This document shows positions 55,354-64,000 of a stretch of DNA of 64,000 bases, in pieces (positions within the stretch are counted from its first letter, which is position 1; every line of letters starts with the position of its first letter). The translations under genes were made by a program, and so were the position numbers. The stretch is from an uncultured Lachnospiraceae bacterium (lineage in GTDB: Bacteria > Bacillota > Clostridia > Lachnospirales > Lachnospiraceae), in the NCBI GenBank assembly GCA_930972465.1, contig CAKNHF010000002.1, forward strand, positions 1-64,000, in the 5' to 3' direction. Under the pieces are notes generated by a model that worked only from the letters and a program-made list of their open reading frames with translations, was not told the DNA's origin and did not search any database.

Positions 55354-56985
55354 TCATCTTTTTCTGATAAGCATCATCGCTTCATAGGGCTTCATTTCCT
55401 CTGACAGTCCGCCTTCATAATTATGGATCAGTATCTGTGCGTCTTTCCACTCTCCGATCAGCGGACAGTGTGCCGGTTCACCGGTAAAATTCGCACACAC
55501 CAGCATCTCTTCATTCTGAGAAGTCCGGGTATACGCGAAGATCTGGCTGTCTTCCTCCATCAGAAGCCTGAACCTGCCGTCAATAAAAACCGGGTATTTT
55601 TTCCGAAGGTGTGTCAGAATGCGATAGTAACTGAACACGGAATCCGGATCATGGATTTCCTCCTCCGCATTGATCTCCACATAATTCGAATTTACCTCAA
55701 TCCACGGTGTTCCCGCTGTAAATCCCGCGTTCTCTTCCGCGTTCCACTGCATCGGAGTCCGGGCATTATCACGGCTCTTTGCATAGATGGACCGCATCAC
55801 TTCTTCCCGGCTGTATCCTTTTTCCAGCCGCTCACGATACAGATTGAGTGTTTCAATGTCCCTGTAATGCGTGATATTCTCGAACTTCACATTGGTCATT
55901 CCCAGTTCTTCTCCCTGGTAAATATACGGAGTTCCCTGCATTCCGTGGAGTATTGTCGCCAGCATCTTGGCGGACTCTTTTCTGTACTTCCTGTCATCTC
56001 CCCAGCGGGACACGATTCTTGGAAGGTCATGATTGTCCATGAACAGACTGTTCCAGCCCGTGCCGTACAGTTCATTCTGCCATTTTGCCATACACTGTTT
56101 CATTTTCACAAAAGGCAGAGGCGCGAGATCCCACTTTTCTTTTCCGGGCTGCTGATCCATAACCATATGTTCAAACTGGAATACCATGGAGAACTCACTC
56201 CCGTCCGGATTACTGTAAAGTTTTGCGTTGTCCGTGTTGGCTCCCCACGCCTCCCCTACTGTGATCAGGTCTCCTTTCTGGAAAGTTTCCCTGCTCATCT
56301 CCCGGAGAAATTCATGAAGTCTCGGACCGTTGCTGGTAATCCCTCTGTCCGGTTCCTTCGCTATCTGATCAATCACATCCAGGCGGAATCCTCCCACACC
56401 TTTCTCCATCCACCAGAGGATCATATCATAGATTTCTCTGCGCACCTTCGGGTTCTCCCAGTTGAGATCCGGTTGTTTTACTGAAAACTGATGAAAATAA
56501 TACTGCTTCAGCTCGGGCACCCACTCCCATGCGGGTCCGCCGAACGCAGCCTTCATGTCATTGGGAAGTCTGCCCTCCTCACCATCCTTCCAGACATAAT
56601 AGTCATGATACGGATTCTCTCTGCCCTTCTTCGCCTCCAGAAACCATCTGTGTTCATCCGAGGTATGATTCAGCACCAGATCCATAATGATCCGTATATT
56701 TCTCTTCTTTGCCTCCGCAATAAGTTCTTCCATATCCGCCAGAGTTCCGAACATGGGATCAATATCCTGATAATCCGAGATATCATATCCGTTGTCGTCC
56801 TGCGGCGAACAGTACACAGGCGAAATCCACACCGCGTCGATTCCCAGATCTGCAAGATAATCCAGCCTGCTTATGATTCCTCTGATATCTCCGATTCCAT
56901 CCCCGTTGGAGTCCTGAAAGCTTTTCGGATAAATCTGGTAAACCACCGCGCTCTTCCACCAGGGCTGCGTTTTCTTTTCTGTCAT
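55354..56985 (-). CDS. malL: GH13 alpha-glucosidase (oligo-1,6-glucosidase type)
   Basis: A 543-residue glycoside hydrolase of the GH13 subfamily 31 type. Region I is DLVLNHTSDEH near 101, region II GFRLDVIDQIA near 197 (nucleophile Asp), region III TVGEAWG near 241 (acid/base Glu) and region IV FMDNHDLPR near 318. The QPDLNWENP segment is the subfamily signature. It would cleave alpha-1,6 or alpha-1,4 ends of isomalto- and malto-oligosaccharides in the cytoplasm. AAGGAGG precedes the ATG. It is intact, unlike the two fragments just upstream, and is the last sugar gene of the run. Confidence 0.9.
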   Translation of the reverse strand: MTEKKTQPWWKSAVVYQIYPKSFQDSNGDGIGDIRGIISRLDYLADLGIDAVWISPVYCSPQDDNGYDISDYQDIDPMFGTLADMEELIAEAKKRNIRIIMDLVLNHTSDEHRWFLEAKKGRENPYHDYYVWKDGEEGRLPNDMKAAFGGPAWEWVPELKQYYFHQFSVKQPDLNWENPKVRREIYDMILWWMEKGVGGFRLDVIDQIAKEPDRGITSNGPRLHEFLREMSRETFQKGDLITVGEAWGANTDNAKLYSNPDGSEFSMVFQFEHMVMDQQPGKEKWDLAPLPFVKMKQCMAKWQNELYGTGWNSLFMDNHDLPRIVSRWGDDRKYRKESAKMLATILHGMQGTPYIYQGEELGMTNVKFENITHYRDIETLNLYRERLEKGYSREEVMRSIYAKSRDNARTPMQWNAEENAGFTAGTPWIEVNSNYVEINAEEEIHDPDSVFSYYRILTHLRKKYPVFIDGRFRLLMEEDSQIFAYTRTSQNEEMLVCANFTGEPAHCPLIGEWKDAQILIHNYEGGLSEEMKPYEAMMLIRKR

Positions 56986-56988
56986 ATG

Positions 56989-57714
56989 TCATATCCTCCT
57001 TATCAGTGTGCCGTTTTTCTCAAGTATTCCATTCTGATAATTTCGTGCAAACAGAACTTCGCCTGCTTCTCCGACTTTAGCCGCCTCATCCGAGCAGTTC
57101 AGAATCACCTCTGTCTTCCTTCCCTCTTCATCCAGCTTGATATACTCTGCACATCGTCTGTTTTCATATCTTCCCGGGAAATGGAAATGAAGGCTTCGGA
57201 ATGTCTCCTCCTTCTTCCTCAGACTGATCAGCCTCTTTATCTGCCGGATACGCTCCTGGTTCTCTTCTGTTCCGATCTGATCCCAGGGCATGCATCTCCT
57301 GCAGTCCGGGTCAAACCCGCCCTCCATGGCGATCTCTGTGCCGTAGTAGATACATGGACTTCCCGGAAGGGTAAAAAGCACGGCAAGCTGCTGATAAAAC
57401 CTGTCCAGATCATGGAAACGGTTCATAAGCCGCTCCGTGTCATGGGAATCCAGAAGATTAAACAGCACGTTGTTGTTCTGCTGCATATACATAGTATAAC
57501 AGCGGTTTACCATATATTCAAACTCATCTTTCCCCATTGTCCTGTCAAGGAAGAAATCATGGATACCGCTCATCAGAGGATAATTCATAACCGAATCATA
57601 CTCATCCCCTGCAAGCCACTGGCTGGCATCATGCCAGATCTCTCCCAGGAGATAGATATCCGGCTTGATTTTTTTCAGGTGTTCCCGCATCCTTTTCAGA
57701 AAGCGGTGGGACAC
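56989..57714 (-). pseudogene. 3' remnant of a GH13 neopullulanase/cyclomaltodextrinase-like gene
   Basis: The 241-codon frame opens at VSHRFLKRMREHLKK and carries only the second half of a GH13 barrel: the acid/base Glu in LLGEIWHD, LFNLLDSHDTERL (region IV) and the C-terminal beta domain. Regions I and II with the nucleophile are missing; relatives are about 580 residues. The 5' part has been lost in a deletion that joins it, out of frame, to the start of a glycogen debranching enzyme gene (57696-57887). No ribosome site precedes its first GTG, so a stable product is unlikely. Confidence 0.85.
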
Positions 57715-57887
57715 TTCATTTTATTCGGCGCTTTGGTGCATGCCATCAGGAAAGCGTGGTCATTGCGGGCCGCGGATCCTGTCATTGTCAGAGAGGAGAA
57801 TCCTCCTAGTCCGTTGGTCATCAGATAACAGTTCTCCTGCCCTCTCTCAAATGTCTTCCAGTCCTGTTTTCCATATATCCATTTCAT
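57696..57887 (-). pseudogene. 5' remnant of a glycogen debranching enzyme gene
   Basis: The first about 54 residues (MKWIYGKQDWKTFERGQENC..., TNGLGGFSSLTMTGS, RNDHAFLMACTKAPN) match the N-terminal GDE_N domain of bacterial amylo-alpha-1,6-glucosidases, normally some 650 residues long. After ACTKAPN the frame reads a few foreign codons and stops at 57696. Its ATG overlaps the pulA stop (ATGA), the normal operon arrangement. The rest of the gene is missing; the sequence continues directly into the 3' half of a GH13 gene. The junction lies at about 57714-57724. Confidence 0.85.
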
Positions 57888-59884
57888 ACTGCCTTTCTCC
57901 TTCCAAGCTCAGTTTCGCCGAGGGCATCTCTGAGGCATCCCAGAATCAGCACGCTCTGAGGTTCTGCCACAGCGCTGCCGGATACCGTGATCTTCTCTTT
58001 CCAGAGCTCACTGCTCTGTGCGTTACACAGAAGTTCCCAGCCGGTACCCGGCAGAGAGATCTTCTCCGGTCTTTTCTTACTGTTGTAAATGATCAGCAGA
58101 GTTTTCCATCTTGTATCCACACCAGCCGCCCTGTTATCACACATATAGCAGACAACACCTCCTTCTTTCCTGACACCGAAGATTCTGGAAGAAGCCTCCG
58201 CCGACTTATCATACAGTCCCGGGAGTCGGCTTCGCAGAGCAATCAGTCCTTTATAATACTCTACCAGCGGCCGTTCTTTCCAGGCTTTTTTCCAGTCCAG
58301 ACGATTCAGCGAGATCGGTGCGTTAAAGGAGTTGTCATGTCCGCCCTTTGTTCTGGCAAACTCCTCCCCTGACAGAAGAAAAAGCGTTCCCTGACATGTC
58401 ATGTAGAGTGCGGCTGCCATCCGGTTCAATCTCATAAGGTCCTCCCCGGGAGCAGTTTCTTCCAGCTTATCCCAGAGCGTCTGATTATCATGAGCCGAGA
58501 CATAGGTAATGATCTGAGAAGGAGCTTTCGCCTGTATTTCGCTTTTCCCGGCATTGTCACGATCTTCCATGCACCAGGCCCCGGCACTCTGAAGAATTTT
58601 TTCTTCCAGCCCATCTGCGCCGTTAATGAATCCCGGAAGCTTTGTCTTCAGGGCGGATCCCTTGATGGCATCTCTCGTATCGTCGCAGAATATCCCCACA
58701 TTCTCATCCAGGAGCCGGATGTTCTCCTTCAGTGCGGGAATTGCCTCTCCTTCCATCGCCGTTTCATCCGCTGCCCATGGTTCTCCGAACAGAAGCTTTA
58801 CTCCTTTTCCGTAACGCCGGTCAAGCTCTCTGCGTATACGGTTCATCAGCTCCACATCCAGGAGGCCCATAAGATCAAACCGGAACCCGTCAATATGATA
58901 TTCCTCGGTCCAGTAAAGCACGGAGTCCAGGATAAATTTTGCACACATTTCCCGCTCGCTTGCCACATCATTTCCACACGCGGAGCCATTGGAAATCCTC
59001 CCGTCATCAAACACCCGGTAGAAATACCAGGGAACTGTTCTCTGGAACCAGGAATCCAGGGAATATGTATGGTTATATACCACATCCATAATAACACCGA
59101 ATCCCCGGGAATGGAGCGACTGTATCATCTCCTTCATCTCACGGATTCTCACTTCACCGTGCGCAGGATCCATAGAGTAAGATCCCTCCGGAACATTATA
59201 ATTCACCGGATCATATCCCCAGTTAAACTCTGTATCTTCTCCGGCTTCATCAACCGAACCGTAGTCATATGACGGCATGATCTGAACATGGGTTACCCCC
59301 AGTTCCTGCAGATAAGGAATTCCTGTCGGATGGATTCCATCATTGTTTAATGTAGTGTCAGCACAGGTAAACGCCTTATATTTTCCTCTGTACTTCTCCG
59401 GGAATCCGCCCGATCTGTCCCAGGAAAACTCCTTCACATGAAGTTCATAGATAATTCTCTCCCCGGCCTCTTCCGGGCTTCTGTCCTCATCCCAGCCCTC
59501 CGGATCCGTGCGTCTTAAATTTACGGCCATGCTGCGTTCGCCGTTCATTCCGCATGCTTTTGCATATGGATCTGCAGACCGGACATTTTTTCCGTCTATC
59601 TCCAGCATATAATCATAATATACACCATGAAGTTCTTCTCTGCACTTCCAGCTCCACACACCCTTGTTTTCTTTTTTCATAGAGACAGACTGAAAAGGAT
59701 CATCTCCGCTTCCTTCCCGATACAGATTAAGAGTGACCCTTCCGGCCGGGGGGCTCCAGAGACGAAAGACTGTTCCTTCCGTTGTACACTGTACGCCCAG
59801 GTCGTCTCCTTCATAAATATAATTATCCTTAAACTCTGATGTTGAGTAATATCTTTTCCATTCTAATGCTGTCTTCATATTCAT
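57884..59884 (-). CDS. pulA: Type I pullulanase
   Basis: A 666-residue starch-debranching enzyme. An N-terminal CBM48-like domain (about 20-120, GTVFRLWSPPAGRVTLNLYRE) precedes the GH13_14 barrel with the type I signature FNWGYDPVNYNVPEGS near 217, region I DVVYNHT near 268, region II GFRFDLMGLLD near 335 (nucleophile Asp), region III LLFGEPW near 367 (acid/base Glu) and region IV SAHDNQTLWDK near 461. There is no signal peptide, so it acts in the cytoplasm on imported branched maltodextrin. GAGGAAAGG precedes ATG 59884. It is followed by the truncated debranching enzyme start. Confidence 0.94.
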   Translation of the reverse strand: MNMKTALEWKRYYSTSEFKDNYIYEGDDLGVQCTTEGTVFRLWSPPAGRVTLNLYREGSGDDPFQSVSMKKENKGVWSWKCREELHGVYYDYMLEIDGKNVRSADPYAKACGMNGERSMAVNLRRTDPEGWDEDRSPEEAGERIIYELHVKEFSWDRSGGFPEKYRGKYKAFTCADTTLNNDGIHPTGIPYLQELGVTHVQIMPSYDYGSVDEAGEDTEFNWGYDPVNYNVPEGSYSMDPAHGEVRIREMKEMIQSLHSRGFGVIMDVVYNHTYSLDSWFQRTVPWYFYRVFDDGRISNGSACGNDVASEREMCAKFILDSVLYWTEEYHIDGFRFDLMGLLDVELMNRIRRELDRRYGKGVKLLFGEPWAADETAMEGEAIPALKENIRLLDENVGIFCDDTRDAIKGSALKTKLPGFINGADGLEEKILQSAGAWCMEDRDNAGKSEIQAKAPSQIITYVSAHDNQTLWDKLEETAPGEDLMRLNRMAAALYMTCQGTLFLLSGEEFARTKGGHDNSFNAPISLNRLDWKKAWKERPLVEYYKGLIALRSRLPGLYDKSAEASSRIFGVRKEGGVVCYMCDNRAAGVDTRWKTLLIIYNSKKRPEKISLPGTGWELLCNAQSSELWKEKITVSGSAVAEPQSVLILGCLRDALGETELGRRKAV

Positions 59885-59951
59885 CTGCCTTTCCTCAATA
59901 TCTAAATATCCCCCGACATCTCGGGAGTCCTCTTTTTATCCTGATATGCCA

Positions 59952-59991
59952 GAAAAACTGCAAATACAATATACATATTTGCAGCTTTTCT
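59952..59991 (-). terminator. Terminator behind malG
   Basis: On the minus strand AAGCTGCAAATA pairs with TATTTGCAGTTTTT around a short loop, followed by a U-run ending CTGG. It separates the transporter genes from pulA. Confidence 0.85.
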
Positions 59992-60071
59992 GAATTTTAT
60001 GATGTTACAGCCTGAACTGCCGGACTAAGCTATGTATTGGAGGACCTCCGGCAGCAGCATCTGCAGCATTT

Positions 60072-60944
60072 CTAACCTTTGACGGCTCCGGAAAGTCCGT
60101 CTACGTAATATCTCTGCATGTACAGGAACAGTGCCGCAATCGGGATCGAGATCAGAACCGCGCCAGCGGCAAAGCTCGTGTACCAGCTGTCGATATACTC
60201 TTTTTCAAGCATCTTCCAGAGTCCGATGGCAATCGTGTACTGGTCAGAGTTCGCACGGCAGATCACCTTTGCGAAAATGAAGTCCAGCCACGGAGACATA
60301 AAAGATGTCAGTGTGGTATAGATGACGATGGGTTTGCTCAGCGGCAGTGTGATCTTTGTAAATATCTGCCATCTTGTACACCCGTCCAGCAGAGCCGCCT
60401 CGTCCACCGCGATCGGGATCGTATCGAAAAATCCCTTGGCAATCTGGAAGCTCAGCGCCGCGCCGCCCGAATACACGAGGATCAGTGCCAGTTTAATCAG
60501 GTTTCCTTCCGTCATTCCCAGTGCCTTCAGTATAAAGTACACTGCGATCATTGACATAAATCCGGGGAAAAGCCCCAGGATCATCGCCATGTTCATATAG
60601 GGCTTTCTCATTTTAAACCGCAGCCTGGACAGACAGTAGGACACCGCCAGTACATAGAATGTTGCCAGGATACAGGAGCAGATTGCAATAAACAGTGTGT
60701 TCATAAACATCTGCGGGAAATTCAGAATCGTCGTGTCTGTAAAAAGCTTCACATAATTGTCGATGGTAAATGACTGCGGAAGGAAGGTCGATACATAGGA
60801 ACCTTTCTCTGCGCGGAAGCTGGTCAGGATGACCCACACGATCGGGAACACCCAGATCACCGCAAGGATCGCAAGGATCACATGGACGATGGTATTGTTG
60901 ATAAACCGTTTTCTCTTTGCAGAATGCATTTTCTTTCCTGCCAT
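60072..60944 (-). CDS. malG: Maltodextrin ABC transporter permease MalG
   Basis: A 290-residue inner permease subunit with six helices (for example 20-42, 82-105, 118-140, 150-170, 195-215, 255-275). The EAA loop that docks the ATPase is VDEAALLDGCTRWQIFTKITLPLSKP near 178. It begins two bases after malF stops; its GGAGGG ribosome site lies within the malF end. It imports malto-oligosaccharides together with MalF, a binding protein and a shared ATPase. No malK is present, which is usual for Firmicutes that use a common MsmX-type ATPase. Confidence 0.92.
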   Translation of the reverse strand: MAGKKMHSAKRKRFINNTIVHVILAILAVIWVFPIVWVILTSFRAEKGSYVSTFLPQSFTIDNYVKLFTDTTILNFPQMFMNTLFIAICSCILATFYVLAVSYCLSRLRFKMRKPYMNMAMILGLFPGFMSMIAVYFILKALGMTEGNLIKLALILVYSGGAALSFQIAKGFFDTIPIAVDEAALLDGCTRWQIFTKITLPLSKPIVIYTTLTSFMSPWLDFIFAKVICRANSDQYTIAIGLWKMLEKEYIDSWYTSFAAGAVLISIPIAALFLYMQRYYVDGLSGAVKG

Positions 60945-60946
60945 GC

Positions 60947-62326
60947 CTAGAACCCTCCTTCTTCTTTATAAGACTTGCTGTTATGGTATGTAAACAGCGC
61001 GCCGATGGCGAGGATCACAAATGTCAGAATACCGATGACGGCACCGATATTATAGTACTGCTTGTCGATGGTCAGCTTGTACAGCCAGGTAACGAGCAGA
61101 TCCGTCTTTCCTGCCGTGGACGCAAGATCTGTAACCGGATCGCCTCCTGACAGAAGGTAGATGACATTGAAGTTGTTCACATTTCCCGTAAAAGTAGTGA
61201 TCAGGTACGGAGTGGTCACGTACAGCATATACGGCAGTGTGATCTTGAAGAAGATCTGGACCGCATTGGCTCCGTCCACTCTCGCCGCCTCATAGAGTTC
61301 CTCCGGAATATTCTGGAGCACTCCGGTGAGCTGAAGCAGCGTGTACGGCACGCCCACCCACACATTTACGATGATGACCGTCACTCGTGCCCAGGTGGGA
61401 TCCGTGAAGAACGGAAGACTCGCATCCGAAGCGATCAGGCCCAGATTTCTCAGGAGCACGTTGATGGCTCCCTCCGGCTGAAGCATGGTCCTCATGATCA
61501 GAAGAGATACAAACATTGGCACCGCGCAGGAGAGTACGAAACAGAATCTCCAGAAGCCTTTGGCCCTGGTCCCCTTTCTGTTGATCAGAAGAGAAATAAT
61601 CATACCGAAGATATAGTTGGAAAACGTTGCAAAAAACGCCCAGATCAGTGTCCATCCAAGCACAGACCAGAAAGTGCTTCCAAGGATGCTGCTGGAATCA
61701 AACAGCGCCTTGAAGTTCTCCAGTCCCACCCAGTCAAAGAGCATCAGATGGTTGCCGATCTTGCTGTAGTTCGTGAATGCCATGCAAATCATGAATACCA
61801 GCGGCAGCACGGTAAACGCAAAGATGAAAAATACCGGCGGCGTCATGAGGAGCTTCTGGAGATTCTCATGCAGCAAAGTCTTGAGGTCTTCCACAAAGCT
61901 GTTCACGTGTCTCCCTTCTTTTGCAAGGCACTCCGCCTTGTATGCGCTGCGCAGCGCTCCCCGCCATGCGCAGATCATAAGAACGGTCAGCAGAACGGTC
62001 GCCACACCATAGAGAAGGATCAGGATCGACTGATCTCCCTTCGTGTACATATAAACCTGTGTCGCCTCATCCCAGTATTCTTCCTGAGGAACGGATCCCA
62101 GTGACGGAAGCATTCTGAGAAATCCGATGCCGTTCACGATCATAAACACCACATAAGCCACTTCTACCGCAAGGTACAGGAGACCTTTGATCCTCTGTCC
62201 GTGCACCATGTTTCCGAATCCCATGAGCACCATGGAAAGTTTTGTCTCAAGACCTCCCTCTCTGATCGCTCTTGTACATGTATACGGAGTCGGAAATTCA
62301 TTTACTCTCTTTTTTAATATTCCCAT
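60947..62326 (-). CDS. malF: Maltodextrin ABC transporter permease MalF
   Basis: A 459-residue permease with eight or so helices. An extended N-terminal part (about 30-130, with TM segments near 45-70 and 100-122) precedes the ABC permease core, whose EAA loop is LYEAARVDGANAVQIFFKITLPYM near 355. I choose ATG 62326 because GAGGTGA lies five bases upstream; the GTG at 62335 is inside that site. It is intact although the adjoining malE is broken, so the importer may lack its substrate-binding partner unless another binding protein serves it. Confidence 0.92.
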   Translation of the reverse strand: MGILKKRVNEFPTPYTCTRAIREGGLETKLSMVLMGFGNMVHGQRIKGLLYLAVEVAYVVFMIVNGIGFLRMLPSLGSVPQEEYWDEATQVYMYTKGDQSILILLYGVATVLLTVLMICAWRGALRSAYKAECLAKEGRHVNSFVEDLKTLLHENLQKLLMTPPVFFIFAFTVLPLVFMICMAFTNYSKIGNHLMLFDWVGLENFKALFDSSSILGSTFWSVLGWTLIWAFFATFSNYIFGMIISLLINRKGTRAKGFWRFCFVLSCAVPMFVSLLIMRTMLQPEGAINVLLRNLGLIASDASLPFFTDPTWARVTVIIVNVWVGVPYTLLQLTGVLQNIPEELYEAARVDGANAVQIFFKITLPYMLYVTTPYLITTFTGNVNNFNVIYLLSGGDPVTDLASTAGKTDLLVTWLYKLTIDKQYYNIGAVIGILTFVILAIGALFTYHNSKSYKEEGGF

Positions 62327-62341
62327 CCTCGTCACCTCATC

Positions 62342-63131
62342 TTAGATTCCATCGCTGTTCATCGCGTCGTTCATATTCTCTGTCTGTTCCTCTGCATTGT
62401 CATGGGTAATGCTTCCGTTGCGGATTCCCTTGCCCATGTTCTCCACAGGAGTCCAGCAATTGCTCATCTTTGAGACAAACGGCTGCAGGATGGATGTTCT
62501 GTTGAATGTATCGTTCTGCGCACTTACCACCTCATCGGAACTGATGGACTCATCCGCCAGAAGTTCCGTATTACACGGGATCGTTCCGCACAGTTCGTAG
62601 TGTGCTTTCTGCGCCTCGGCAGAGCCAAGGTAAACCGCCAGCTCAATGGCAGCGACCATATTTTTGCTGTTCGGGTTCACTCCGATGGCCTTGGAACCGG
62701 CATACGCCATCATCTGCTTCTCTTCCCCGTTCAGAGTGAATGTGGGAAGAGCCGCAACACCCATGTCATCTCCCAGAATCTCCTCGATGGCATTGGCGTC
62801 CCAGGAACCCGTAAACATGGCATTGATACTTCCGTCACGAAGTCCGGCGATACCGGATCCGAGACACCTGGCCCGCCGCGCTGGCTTCATCCGCGACTCC
62901 GTAGACAAATGTGATATCCCATTCCGGATGCTCTTCAGCGAAATTATTACACATCGTCTGAAGCCATTCTCCACTGTCTTTTGACTGATCATTCTGCGGA
63001 GACCAGACCATCAGACGAACGCTTTCTGCCACTCCATCCGCAGAATCACTTCCGCATCCGGTGAGAGATGTCGCCGTAAGTCCTAATGTCATCACTCCGG
63101 CCAGCAGCACCGCAACTGCTCTTTTTCTCAT
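62342..63131 (-). pseudogene. malE: Maltodextrin-binding lipoprotein MalE with internal deletion and frameshift
   Basis: The first 90 codons (63131 to about 62862) encode a lipoprotein signal peptide (MRKRAVAVLLAGVMTLGLTA, lipobox LTGC with Cys26) and the start of a solute-binding domain (VRLMVWSPQNDQSKDSGEWL, EEHPEWDITFVYG). Then the frame changes and stops at 62835. From about 62860 another frame carries the family's C-terminal 173 residues (GLRDGSINAMFTGSWDANAI, AYAGSKAIGVNPN). Intact relatives are about 410-430 residues, so about 150 central residues are missing, and the deletion is not a multiple of three. GGAGG stands before the ATG. It would not give a working binding protein. Confidence 0.88.
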
Positions 63132-63154
63132 TTCTTCATCCTCCGTTCTTAAAA

Positions 63155-63208
63155 GTTTCGAATTGTTTCGGTAATTGATATTTTAGTCCTTCTTTTTCGG
63201 TTCGTCAA
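63155..63208 (-). promoter_or_regulatory. malE promoter with operator-like repeat
   Basis: On the minus strand TTGACG (63208-63203), 17-base spacer, TAAAAT (63185-63180). Just downstream, 63155-63170 (plus strand GTTTCGAATTGTTTCG) repeats GTTTCG twice, a likely site for the divergent LacI-type regulator to block transcription. Confidence 0.6.
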
Positions 63209-63298
63209 TCCCATTTCGCTGTGTCTTACTATTATTTATCGCTTTTGCATAGTTTTTCCCACCTGTTTTTGTGCACTTTTTATCCATCTGTTTTTATT

Positions 63299-63309
63299 GT
63301 TTACGAAAC
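63299..63309. promoter_or_regulatory. Possible second LacI-type operator
   Basis: GTTTACGAAAC, an inverted repeat GTTT/AAAC sharing the GTTTCG-type core (minus strand GTTTCGTAAAC) with the site over the malE start. It lies between the divergent promoters. The remainder of the 63132-63412 gap is AT-rich and otherwise unassigned. Confidence 0.35.
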
Positions 63310-63334
63310 TTTACTAAACTCAAATGTACCATTA

Positions 63335-63363
63335 TTGATTTTCAAAAAATTATTTTATATAAT
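63335..63363 (+). promoter_or_regulatory. Promoter of the LacI-family regulator gene
   Basis: TTGATT (63335-63340), 17-base spacer, TATAAT (63358-63363), about 50 bases before the start codon. Confidence 0.7.
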
Positions 63364-63412
63364 ATTTCCAGTTGCTTTTTCCTGGCAGTTTTATCGAAAG
63401 GAATGTGAAAAA

Positions 63413-64000
63413 ATGACGACAATTCAAGATATTGCAGACAAACTGGGCATTTCCAAAGGAACGGTCTCCAAAGCTCTGAATGATGCACCTGACATCAGCG
63501 AAACATTGCAAAAACAGATTCTTGAGACAGCCGTAGAGCTTGGATATACCCGTCTCAGACGTTATAAAAATTCAGCCCGCAAACTGTGTATCCTTGTGGA
63601 GGAGAATAACATCCAGTACAAAGAGCCACACCATTTTGCCTATGATATTGTCATGGGATTCCGGCAGATGGCCGAACCTGCCGGATTCGAAGTAGAGATC
63701 GTTCCCGTGAGCGAAGAATCTCAGCGCAGTAGTTCCTATGAGGTTTTTATGCTTCAGAACGACTATGCAGGTTCCTTCATTCTGGGTTTTTCCCTGAACG
63801 ACCCGTGGATGAAAGATTTCGAGACAAGCCGCACTCCTGCTGTGCTTTACGACAACCAGATCCGCGGCAATCCGTCCACAGCCTATATCGGTATCGACAA
63901 TGATGAGGGAATGGATCTGGCCGTCGGTCATTTAAAAGATCTCGGACACGAAAAGATCGGCTATCTCAGCAGTGCTCTGGAATCCCATATCATGCAGGTC
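63413..64000 (+). CDS. LacI-family transcriptional regulator, cut by the window edge
   Basis: 196 codons are visible, with no stop before the edge. Residues 3-50 are the LacI helix-turn-helix (TIQDIADKLGISKGTVSKAL) and hinge, followed by the start of a periplasmic-binding-protein-like effector domain (KLCILVEENNIQYKEPHHFAYDIV..., GSFILGFSLND, YIGIDNDEGM). The gene is divergent from malEFG, the usual position for a regulator of a malto-oligosaccharide operon, and operator-like GTTTCG sites lie between them. AAAGGAATG precedes the ATG. The missing C-terminus should complete about 330 residues. Confidence 0.9.
   Translation, partial: MTTIQDIADKLGISKGTVSKALNDAPDISETLQKQILETAVELGYTRLRRYKNSARKLCILVEENNIQYKEPHHFAYDIVMGFRQMAEPAGFEVEIVPVSEESQRSSSYEVFMLQNDYAGSFILGFSLNDPWMKDFETSRTPAVLYDNQIRGNPSTAYIGIDNDEGMDLAVGHLKDLGHEKIGYLSSALESHIMQV

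Noticed and set aside
56491..57828. A 445-codon plus-strand frame opposite the GH13 genes
   Set aside because: Antisense to malL and the two gene remnants. Its length only reflects the biased codon use of the real strand.

Overview
The window looks like the chromosome of a low-to-mid GC, endospore-type Firmicute, most likely a gut Lachnospiraceae. Supporting marks are strong AGGAGG ribosome sites, a T-box leader, the tig-clpP-clpX-lon-engB cluster, a YtvI-type sporulation membrane protein, HprK, class III FBPase, a eukaryote-type HisA and a class B sortase. No rRNA, tRNA, CRISPR array or complete transposon was recognised.

Layout. 1-8.1 kb (minus strand): the 5' end of a group II intron running off the left edge, a 53-residue rubredoxin, YtvI, EngB, Lon, ClpX, ClpP and trigger factor, i.e. 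a protein-folding and proteolysis block. 8.1-9.9 kb: DJ-1/PfpI protein, CYTH protein, XRE regulator. 10-16.2 kb: PGM-like homoserine kinase candidate, homoserine dehydrogenase, prfB with its programmed +1 frameshift, and SecA. 16.4-21.3 kb: HisA, an Asp-rich lipoprotein, a sigma-70 factor, class III FBPase and DapB. 21.4-27 kb: a cell-surface cluster (LCP protein, sortase B, a secreted protein ending in SPKTGE, an O-antigen-ligase-like membrane protein) followed by a double OB-fold protein. 27.2-29.7 kb: a three-gene signalling operon with two unusual kinase proteins and a LytTR regulator. 29.8-36.1 kb: TypA, HPF, a YigZ/IMPACT protein preceded by a ~200-nt structured leader, and a class A PBP. 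36.2-44.5 kb: ROK glucokinase, HprK, UvrC, AraD, FtsH and a DUF1846 protein. 44.7-49.9 kb: PyrG, PAP2 phosphatase, a Dus enzyme and an ABC exporter. 50-54.3 kb: two paralogous polysaccharide deacetylases downstream of T-box-controlled thrS. 54.4-64 kb: a LysR regulator and a malto-oligosaccharide/starch locus (GH13 enzymes, pullulanase, MalF, MalG, MalE) with a divergent LacI regulator cut by the right edge.

The starch locus is decaying. malE has lost its middle and its frame. An internal deletion has also fused the first ~54 codons of a glycogen debranching enzyme gene to the 3' part of a GH13 gene, out of frame. The uptake operon therefore lacks an intact binding protein, although pullulanase and one alpha-glucosidase remain whole.

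The items most worth a second look are: the structured RNA that starts at a good promoter and could mask the yigZ ribosome site by alternative pairing; the sortase cluster whose substrate lacks the usual membrane tail; the split kinase operon; a candidate leaderless uvrC whose promoter lies inside the previous gene's terminator; the class IIC-like intron directly behind a terminator; and the two deletion junctions in the starch locus. All calls are by eye from sequence; no database search was run.
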